Shown here piece by piece: positions 1 through 5,741 of a stretch of 5,741 nucleotides of DNA. The notes beneath the pieces are model-generated. The model saw only the letters and a list, made by a program, of their open reading frames with translations, had not been told where the DNA came from and did no database searches. The DNA lies in the NCBI GenBank assembly GCA_910587625.1, contig CAJUMW010000001.1, forward strand, positions 90,485 to 96,225, given 5' to 3'. The stretch is from an uncultured Christensenellaceae bacterium (GTDB lineage Bacteria > Bacillota > Clostridia > Christensenellales > Borkfalkiaceae). A program made the position numbers and the translations under genes. Every line of letters starts with the position of its first letter. Position 1 is the first letter of the stretch.

Positions 1-1865
1 ACAACGTCAGCGTTACCGTAACCAACGTCGAGCCGACGGACGGAACGGGTAAATCGGGCAAAGAGGTAGTTCAGCTCTATTTACAGAAACCTTACAGCGA
101 TTATGCGCGTAAGTTCAATATCGAAAAATCCGCAGTCGAGCTTGTCGGCTTCGGCAAGACAAAGCTTTTGGAACCCGGAGAAAGTCAGACTTTGACTGTC
201 GGCGTAAGCGCGGACAGCGAGTATATGAAGGTCGCTTTCGAGCAGCTTCGCTCGTATGACTCCGAAAACGCGCAGACTTACGTTTTAGACGACGGCAGAT
301 ACTACCTTACCGCGGCAAAGGACGCGCACGACGCGGTCAACAATATTCTTGCGGCTAAGGGATATTCAAAAGTCAGCGGAATGGACGACGACGGCAATGC
401 GGAACTTGCAAAAGTTATATTGAACCAGGCGTCGGTGGATAAAAAGATTTTCTCGACTTCATCCGTAAGAGAGCATGACACGCCTACAACTTTAAAGGAT
501 ACGGCTAAGGGCACGGAAATTACAAACCAGCTTGACTTTATGGACCCCAACCGTTTCACGGGAGTAACCGACGAAAACAGCTCAAACGGCGATGTAACTT
601 ACGTTTCGCGTAAAAATTGGCTTGGCACTATGCCCAATCGCGCCACTAACCTTGCGCTTACCAACACGGTTACCGAAAAGTATGATATAACCAGCCATAA
701 AACTATTGTCGAAGAAGAGGGCGCTACAATGCCTACGTTCGGGGATATGAGCGCAGACGTTACGCTTGCTATGATGGACGGACTTAGCTACGACGACGAG
801 CAATGGAATACTCTTCTCGACAGAATTTCAAGGGACGATATGTTTGTCGTGCTTACCAACTGTTACGGTTATACCCCCGCGCTTGCAAGCGTAGCTAAAC
901 CCATGACGGACGAGGACGACGGACCTTACGGCGTAAGTAACACGGCGGAGGGCTTCTCGTCTATGAGCTGCGAAGGCATTATTGCCTCCACGTTCAGCGT
1001 CGATATTTACCGCACTGTCGGTGAAGCAATCGCGGCGGACGCACGCAGCGGACATGACGAAGCGCAGAAAAATCTGCACGGACTTTACGCTCCCGGTTTG
1101 AATATGCACCGTGTTGCGTTCGGCGGCAGAGCGGCGGAATATTTCTCTGAAGACCCCTATCTCAGCGGAATTGCAGCGGTAGAGGAAATAAAGACGATGC
1201 AGGCTCAGCACGTTGTGGCTCATCCCAAGCACTTCATATTCAACGACGAAGAGTCAAACCGTAACGGTATCGGCATCTGGATGAACGAGCAGTCCGCAAG
1301 GGAAATTTATCTTCTTCCCTGGGAATACGCTCTCCGTGCCGATATGGGCAACGCTCACGCGCTTATGACTTCGTTCAACCGTGCCGGCTGTCTTTGGACG
1401 AGCGCCAACGACAACCTTATGGAAAACATTTTGAGGGGAGAATGGGCGTTCGACGGCTATACTCTCACCGATATGGCAGGTTCCAACGGTAAGCTGTTCA
1501 TGGTTTACGACGACGGATTTATGAACGGAACGGACTGCTTCCTCGACAAGGGAACTACAAGCGGGCTTACTGCGAATATGCGCAACAGCAATACGTTTAA
1601 CCAAAAACTGAGAACGTCTATGCACAGATTGCTATATGTAGTCGCAAATTACAGCGCGGCTATGGACGGATACTCCAACCTCACGCGTCTGCAATCGGTA
1701 GTTGTTTGGTGGAAAGCGCTTATAGTTACCTGTATAACTCTGTTTACAATAGTCACTGCGGCAAGTGTAACTTTATATGTTCTCGGTGAAATCGACGAAA
1801 ACAGAAAGAAGAAGGCTACAACTGCCGAAAATGCCGAACCCACGGTAACGGGCGGCAACGAATAA
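1..1865 (+). CDS. GH3 family glycoside hydrolase, permuted domain order, C-terminal membrane anchor (5' end outside window)
   Basis: Retaining exo-glycosidase of family GH3, likely a beta-glucosidase or similar; exact substrate unknown. The frame is open from the first complete codon at 3, so the gene begins upstream; the TTG at 168 lies inside the Fn3-like domain and is not a credible start. Numbering 620 visible residues from codon 3: an Fn3-like domain (about 1-105, with EVVQLYLQ and LLEPGESQTL), a linker, then the GH3 N-terminal catalytic barrel (about 264-555). Barrel motifs are DGPYG (D306), GGRAAEYFSEDP (R376 to P385), PKHF (K409, H410) and GYTLTDM with the expected nucleophile D490. 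The GH3 C-terminal domain, which usually supplies the acid/base Glu, should therefore precede the Fn3 domain, off the window, as in Ruminococcus and Butyrivibrio permuted beta-glucosidases. Residues about 572-595 form a hydrophobic membrane segment followed by ENRKKK and a polar tail. Positive charges after it suggest an inside C-terminus and an extracellular catalytic part. Family call is firm; specificity is not. Confidence 0.93.
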   Translation, partial: NVSVTVTNVEPTDGTGKSGKEVVQLYLQKPYSDYARKFNIEKSAVELVGFGKTKLLEPGESQTLTVGVSADSEYMKVAFEQLRSYDSENAQTYVLDDGRYYLTAAKDAHDAVNNILAAKGYSKVSGMDDDGNAELAKVILNQASVDKKIFSTSSVREHDTPTTLKDTAKGTEITNQLDFMDPNRFTGVTDENSSNGDVTYVSRKNWLGTMPNRATNLALTNTVTEKYDITSHKTIVEEEGATMPTFGDMSADVTLAMMDGLSYDDEQWNTLLDRISRDDMFVVLTNCYGYTPALASVAKPMTDEDDGPYGVSNTAEGFSSMSCEGIIASTFSVDIYRTVGEAIAADARSGHDEAQKNLHGLYAPGLNMHRVAFGGRAAEYFSEDPYLSGIAAVEEIKTMQAQHVVAHPKHFIFNDEESNRNGIGIWMNEQSAREIYLLPWEYALRADMGNAHALMTSFNRAGCLWTSANDNLMENILRGEWAFDGYTLTDMAGSNGKLFMVYDDGFMNGTDCFLDKGTTSGLTANMRNSNTFNQKLRTSMHRLLYVVANYSAAMDGYSNLTRLQSVVVWWKALIVTCITLFTIVTAASVTLYVLGEIDENRKKKATTAENAEPTVTGGNE

Positions 1866-1887
1866 TTAAATTACCCACTCATTAACA

Positions 1888-1963
1888 TTTTTCCTTCCGA
1901 TTTATCACCGCTTTTCACAAAATTTATCTTGTGGGAAGCGTGTGATAAAGACGGGTGGGAGAA
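1888..1963 (+). other. Long imperfect stem-loop (31 pairs, 8-base loop) in the GH3-rhamnosidase gap
   Basis: Bases 1888-1920 pair with 1929-1963 around the loop 1921-1928. The inner 12 pairs are 1909-1920 with 1929-1940. A single bulge (T1941) follows, then 8 perfect pairs (TTTATCAC 1901-1908 with GTGATAAA 1942-1949). After a small internal loop (A1900 against G1950-A1951) there are four pairs (1896-1899 with 1952-1955), one T/T mismatch (1895/1956), and seven outer pairs (1888-1894 with 1957-1963). Five pairs are G.U (1915/1934, 1914/1935, 1896/1955, 1892/1959, 1890/1961), all with U on the left arm. They would be A/C mismatches in a minus-strand transcript, so the fold fits a plus-strand RNA. 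No adjacent long T tract follows; TTTT at 1968-1971 is short and displaced. It may be an RNase III or mRNA-stability element, a leader structure for the rhamnosidase mRNA, a weak terminator, or a copy of an intergenic palindromic repeat. The pairing is visible; the function is not known. Confidence 0.7.
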
Positions 1964-1991
1964 AAGCTTTTAAAGAACAATAAGATATGGC

Positions 1992-1995
1992 GGAG
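1992..1995 (+). promoter_or_regulatory. Shine-Dalgarno site of the rhamnosidase gene
   Basis: GGAG lies 8 bases before the ATG at 2004, a normal Bacillota-type spacing. It supports that start. The element sits just downstream of the long stem-loop, outside its pairing, so the stem as drawn would not hide it. I saw no convincing -35/-10 promoter pair in the 138-base gap. Confidence 0.75.
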
Positions 1996-2003
1996 AAGAA
2001 AAT

Positions 2004-4547
2004 ATGAGGATAGAAAAATTCAGATGTGAAAATCTCGAAAGCGGCTGCGTTACCGACAACGGTCAACCTACGTTTTCATATATCTTATCTTCGGACAAAC
2101 CGACTGATATAAAAATTGCTGAAATCGAGGTGGACGGGCAACGCTTTCCCGCAAATGATTGTACGGCTGTAAAGTATTCGGGCAAGCCGTTAAAGCCCTT
2201 TACCGACTATACCGCAAAGCTTTATATACAAACTTCGGACAGCGAAGAATTGTGCTCATCGGTAAATTTTTCCACGGGAAGAATGGGCGCGTCCTGGCAC
2301 GGCAAGTGGATAACGGACGCAAGCTATAAGTTTACTCAACCCAAAACTTCTCCCGTGCCGTTGACTTTCAGGAAAAAATTCAAGCCTGCAAAGGCAATAA
2401 AATCGGCTAAACTGTATTGCACGGCGCTCGGTATCTACGAGTCGGAATTAAACGGACAAAAGATAGGGGACGACTTTTTTGCTCCCGGATTTACGTCCTA
2501 TGCTCATCAACTGCAGTATCAGGTCTATGATATTACAAAACAAATTAAAGACGAAAACACACTCATTTTTACCGTCGGAGGCGGTTGGGCTGTCGGCGCT
2601 TTTGTGTTTACCAGAAAGAACAGGGTAACGGCGGACAGACAGGCGCTTTTGGCGGAATTGAGATTTATATATGACGACGGTACAAGCGAGGTTATCTCAT
2701 CGGACGAAACTTGGGAAGTTACCCGTCAGGGCAAGGTTCGCTTTGCCGAGTTCTACGACGGAGAAATATTTGACGCGCGTGTAGACGAAAATAATATTAA
2801 ATGGATAAATGCTGCAAGCGAAAAGGTAAAAATCAAGCCGGAAATAGTTGCGACTTACGGCTCGCTTGTCAAATCGCACGAGGTGTTCAAACCCATTTCA
2901 GTCAAAAAGGCTGCAAGCGGAGAGCTTATATATGACTTCGGTCAGAATCTTGCCGGAGTAGTGCGCTTTAAAGTAAACGGAAAAAGCGGACAAAAGATCG
3001 TTGTCCGCCATGCCGAAGTGCTTACCGAAACGGGGGAACTCAACACTGTGTTTCTGCGTTCGGCTAAGTGCCGTTTAGAGTATATTTGCCGCGACGGCGT
3101 TCAGCAATATATGCCGAGAATGACGTATATGGGCTACCGCTACGTCGGAGTTTCGGGCGTTGAAGAAAAGGATTTGGAAATCGAGTCTGTTGCGCTTTAC
3201 TCCGAGCTGGGAGAAAACGGCACGTTCGAGTGTTCGAATCAACTTATAAACAAGCTTCAAAGCAACATCTGTTGGAGCGGCAAATCGAATTTTGTCGATA
3301 TTCCCACCGACTGCCCTCAGCGTGACGAGCGTATGGGCTGGACGGGGGATATTGCGATATTTGCGCAGACGGCTTGCTACAACTTCGATATGGCAAGGTT
3401 TCTCAACAAATGGTTGAGGGACGTTCGCAGCGAGCAAACCCGTCACGGAGGTATTCCCAATACCGTCCCCGTGCAGGGCTACGGATTCCCCGCCACTATG
3501 CCTAAAAAAGCTATAGCGTTCTGGGGTGACGCCTGTGTTTTTGTGCCCTGGGCCATGTATCTTGCTTACGGTGATATCGGCGTGCTCAAAGCAAACTATC
3601 AAACTATGAAAAAGTACGTCAAAGCCTGTAAATTTTGGGCAAATATCGGCATAGGCAAACACCGCTACATATGGAGCGACATTCCCTCTATGCAGTTCGG
3701 CGATTGGGTCGCGCCCGACGTTCCTCAAATGGGACAGTGGCAGGCGCGCTGCAAGTGGACGGGCACGGCTTCGCTTGCCGCGACAAGCGGTCTGCTTTCG
3801 AAAATAGCTGCCGTTTTGGGAAACGAAAAGGACGCAAAATATTACGCTAAAATTAATTCCAAAGTGTGCGACGCCTATGTTTCAATCCTTACCGACAGGA
3901 ACGGCAAACTTAAAAACGAGTTTCAGACGGCGTACGTTTTACCGCTATATTTCAATATGTTCCCCGAAGATCAAAGGAAAAAGGCGGCTGAAAATCTTGT
4001 AAAATTAATTGAAAAGAACAATTATTGTATAGGTACGGGTTTCCCCGGCACGCCGTACATACTGTTTGCGCTTGCCGACAACGGCTATGCCGACGTTGCG
4101 TACAAAATGCTTTTAAACACAAAATGTCCGAGCTGGCTGTATGAAGTCAAGGTCGGAGCAACAACGGTTTGGGAGCGTTGGGACGGGCTTGACGAGGACG
4201 GCGTTTGCAGAATAGGCAACGACGGCACGGGCGGAATGATTTCATTCAACCATTACGGCTTCGGCTCGGTGGGTGACTTTTTGTACAGACGCATATTGGG
4301 CGTCGAGCCCACGTCGGGCGGCTATAAGACTTTTTGTGTAGCTCCCGTGCCGGGAGGGGATTTGACATATGCAAAGGGAGAGGTGCAGACTCCTTACGGC
4401 AAAATTTCTTGTAGCTGGAGTGTTGAAAACGGAGAGTTTAAACTTAAAATTTTCGTACCTTTCGGCACCGAGGCGCAAGTAGTTCTGCCGAACGGAACGC
4501 GCGAAAAAGCCGGGTTGGGAGAACACGAGTATTCGGTCAAGTTATGA
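2004..4547 (+). CDS. alpha-L-rhamnosidase, GH78, cytoplasmic, complete
   Basis: Inverting glycosidase that removes terminal alpha-L-rhamnose from glycosides such as flavonoid rutinosides, saponins or pectic and cell-wall oligosaccharides; the natural substrate cannot be told from sequence. The 847 residues are within the usual family range. Domains in order: an N-terminal Ig/Fn3-like module (about 1-95, beginning MRIEKFRCENLES as homologues do), the Bac_rhamnosid_N beta domain (about 119-290), the concanavalin-like domain (about 300-400, with YDFGQNLAG from 310), the six-hairpin (alpha/alpha)6 catalytic domain (about 410-770) and a C-terminal beta domain (from about 775). The signature DCPQRDERMGWTGD starts at D436; by analogy with characterised GH78 enzymes E442 is the expected proton donor, with D449 in the pocket. 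TTVWERWDG carries E724, the likely catalytic base. No signal peptide or membrane segment is visible, so the enzyme should act inside the cell on imported rhamnosides. A GGAG ribosome binding site supports the start, and the stop overlaps the start of rhaB. Confidence 0.96.
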   Translation: MRIEKFRCENLESGCVTDNGQPTFSYILSSDKPTDIKIAEIEVDGQRFPANDCTAVKYSGKPLKPFTDYTAKLYIQTSDSEELCSSVNFSTGRMGASWHGKWITDASYKFTQPKTSPVPLTFRKKFKPAKAIKSAKLYCTALGIYESELNGQKIGDDFFAPGFTSYAHQLQYQVYDITKQIKDENTLIFTVGGGWAVGAFVFTRKNRVTADRQALLAELRFIYDDGTSEVISSDETWEVTRQGKVRFAEFYDGEIFDARVDENNIKWINAASEKVKIKPEIVATYGSLVKSHEVFKPISVKKAASGELIYDFGQNLAGVVRFKVNGKSGQKIVVRHAEVLTETGELNTVFLRSAKCRLEYICRDGVQQYMPRMTYMGYRYVGVSGVEEKDLEIESVALYSELGENGTFECSNQLINKLQSNICWSGKSNFVDIPTDCPQRDERMGWTGDIAIFAQTACYNFDMARFLNKWLRDVRSEQTRHGGIPNTVPVQGYGFPATMPKKAIAFWGDACVFVPWAMYLAYGDIGVLKANYQTMKKYVKACKFWANIGIGKHRYIWSDIPSMQFGDWVAPDVPQMGQWQARCKWTGTASLAATSGLLSKIAAVLGNEKDAKYYAKINSKVCDAYVSILTDRNGKLKNEFQTAYVLPLYFNMFPEDQRKKAAENLVKLIEKNNYCIGTGFPGTPYILFALADNGYADVAYKMLLNTKCPSWLYEVKVGATTVWERWDGLDEDGVCRIGNDGTGGMISFNHYGFGSVGDFLYRRILGVEPTSGGYKTFCVAPVPGGDLTYAKGEVQTPYGKISCSWSVENGEFKLKIFVPFGTEAQVVLPNGTREKAGLGEHEYSVKL

Positions 4548-5741
4548 AAAGGAACTATTATTTAACTATAGATATCGGAGCGTCTAGCGGGCGGCATATA
4601 GTCGGCTGGGAAGACGGCGGAGAGATAAAGACGGATGAGGTGTACCGCTTTAAGAACGGAGTAAAGCAAAGTTCGGGACATTTGGTATGGGATATGTCCG
4701 AGCTGGTGGACAGCGTAAAGCTCGGTATAAAGGCAGCGTTTGCCAAGTACGGAGAATTAGAGTCCTTAGCAATAGACAGCTGGGGAGTGGACTACGTTCT
4801 AATGAACGGATCCGAGGCAATAATGCCCTGCTACGCGTATAGAGATAACCGCACCGAGCAAGCAATAAGCGAAGTACATAAAATTATAGCATTTAAAGAA
4901 TTGTACAAAAGAACCGGCATACAGTTTCAGCCCTTCAATACGGTTTATCAGTTATACGAAGATTTAAAGAGCGGCAGGCTTGAGCAAGCGACGGATTTTT
5001 TAATGATACCGGAATATCTCAATTATATACTGACTGGCGTAAAGAAGAGCGAGTACACAAACGCCACTACGACAGGCTTGGTAAATGCGCAGACAGGGGG
5101 ATACGACAGACAGATATTAAACAGCCTCAATCTTCCCGAAAGACTTTTCAACGGGCTATATATGCCGGGTAACGAGGTTGGAATGTTGAAAAGCGACGTA
5201 TGCCGCGAGGTCGGAGGCAACACAAGAGTTGTGCTTTGCGCAACTCACGACACGGCAAGCGCGGTAGAAGGAATACCTATGTCGGATGACAGCCCGTATA
5301 TTTCCAGCGGCACCTGGTCGCTGCTCGGGATAAAGGTGGACAGAGCAATAACGGACGAAAACAGCTTAAAGGCCAACTACTCCAACGAGGGCGGCATAGG
5401 CTATTACCGATACCAGAAAAACATAATGGGAATGTGGGTGGTAAACAGGCTGAAGGATGAGTTGAGCCCCGATAAGTCGTTTACGGAGATAGTGGCCGAG
5501 GCAAAAACGAGCGTATTCGAGGGATATGTAGGGGTCAATGAGGAAAAGTTTCTTGCACCCGAGAGTATGAAAGCGGCATTTGACAGCAGTTTCGAAGGTA
5601 AAAAGGGACCTGAAACGACGGGTGACTATTACCGCTGTGCGTTCAACAGCTTGGCGCAAAGCTATAGCGAGGCGTTAAAAGAATTGAGCGAGAATACGGG
5701 CAAGACGTTCGACAAGCTCTATATCGTAGGCGGCGGCGCAA
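4544..5741 (+). CDS. rhaB: Rhamnulokinase RhaB, FGGY kinase family (3' end outside window)
   Basis: ATP-dependent kinase that converts L-rhamnulose to L-rhamnulose-1-phosphate, the second step of L-rhamnose catabolism after RhaA and before the aldolase RhaD. The frame is open from the ATG at 4544 to the window end (399 codons); rhamnulokinases are usually about 480-490 residues, so roughly 80-90 are missing. The N-terminal FGGY lobe opens with DIGASSGR (D10), the rhamnulokinase form of the phosphate-binding motif. It is followed by DSWGVDYVL, YRDNRT, QFQPFNTVYQL and IPEYLNYILTG. THDTASAV carries D236, matching the catalytic Asp of E. coli RhaB, and SSGTWSLLG, NEGG and KNIMGMW follow. The window cuts the protein at the IVGGGA motif of the C-terminal lobe. 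The start shares ATGA with the rhamnosidase stop and lacks a close Shine-Dalgarno (nearest purine-rich run, GGGAGA, lies over 20 bases upstream), so translational coupling is likely. Ile codons are strikingly ATA-rich, unlike the two upstream genes. Identification is strong because these motifs separate RhaB from xylulo-, glycero- and fuculokinases. Confidence 0.96.
   Translation, partial: MKRNYYLTIDIGASSGRHIVGWEDGGEIKTDEVYRFKNGVKQSSGHLVWDMSELVDSVKLGIKAAFAKYGELESLAIDSWGVDYVLMNGSEAIMPCYAYRDNRTEQAISEVHKIIAFKELYKRTGIQFQPFNTVYQLYEDLKSGRLEQATDFLMIPEYLNYILTGVKKSEYTNATTTGLVNAQTGGYDRQILNSLNLPERLFNGLYMPGNEVGMLKSDVCREVGGNTRVVLCATHDTASAVEGIPMSDDSPYISSGTWSLLGIKVDRAITDENSLKANYSNEGGIGYYRYQKNIMGMWVVNRLKDELSPDKSFTEIVAEAKTSVFEGYVGVNEEKFLAPESMKAAFDSSFEGKKGPETTGDYYRCAFNSLAQSYSEALKELSENTGKTFDKLYIVGGGA

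Noticed and set aside
168..170. TTG as the start codon of the GH3 gene
   Set aside because: The same frame is open back to the window edge and encodes the preceding Fn3-like strands (EVVQLYLQ), so 168 lies inside a domain.
828..1232. 134-codon minus-strand reading frame opposite the GH3 barrel
   Set aside because: It is antisense to conserved GH3 motifs and its translation shows no known fold or plausible context.
1888..1971. Stem-loop as a standard intrinsic terminator of the GH3 gene
   Set aside because: The stem is very long with internal loops, and only four T residues occur, four bases beyond the stem. A weak terminator cannot be excluded, but the classic form is absent.
1962..1971. 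Perfect 10-base palindrome AAAAGCTTTT
   Set aside because: It is short and AT-rich and can arise by chance; there is no second copy or supporting context.
1866..2003. Sigma-A type promoter for the rhamnosidase-rhaB pair
   Set aside because: TTAACA at 1882 and TAAGAT at 1981 look like single boxes, but neither has a partner at 16-18 bases spacing.
3075..3728. 217-codon minus-strand reading frame opposite the rhamnosidase
   Set aside because: It lies entirely antisense to the GH78 catalytic region, has no recognisable domain, and is explained by the codon bias of the sense gene.
5366..5659. 97-codon minus-strand reading frame near the right end
   Set aside because: It is antisense to conserved rhamnulokinase sequence (KNIMGMW region) and has no recognisable domain.

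Overview
The window carries three plus-strand genes that read as part of a plant-glycoside or L-rhamnose utilisation locus. In order they are the 3' part of a family 3 glycoside hydrolase (GH3) with a permuted domain order and a C-terminal membrane anchor, a complete family 78 alpha-L-rhamnosidase, and the first 399 codons of a rhamnulokinase (rhaB). Both outer genes run off the window. I see no RNA gene, mobile element, CRISPR array or convincing minus-strand gene.

Organism: the GH3 architecture (C-terminal domain, then Fn3-like domain, then N-terminal catalytic domain, then a membrane segment), the clear Shine-Dalgarno sequence before the rhamnosidase, the moderate GC content and the tight gene packing suggest an anaerobic, probably gut-type, Bacillota (Clostridia-like) bacterium. 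This is inference from gene style; no taxonomic marker is present.

Layout: positions 1-1865 hold the GH3 fragment. Positions 1866-2003 are the only intergenic gap (138 bases) and hold a long, nearly continuous stem-loop (1888-1963) with G.U pairs that favour a plus-strand RNA, followed by the rhamnosidase ribosome binding site. Positions 2004-4547 hold the rhamnosidase. rhaB starts at 4544, its ATG sharing bases with the rhamnosidase TGA (ATGA overlap).

How the genes may work together: the rhamnosidase has no visible signal peptide and should act in the cytoplasm, releasing L-rhamnose from imported rhamnosides. An isomerase (not in view) would convert rhamnose to rhamnulose, and RhaB would phosphorylate it to rhamnulose-1-phosphate. 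The GH3 enzyme appears to be anchored outside the membrane and may trim beta-linked sugars before uptake. No transporter, regulator, isomerase or aldolase lies inside the window. Nothing here demands a wholly new system; the least explained element is the intergenic RNA-like hairpin.
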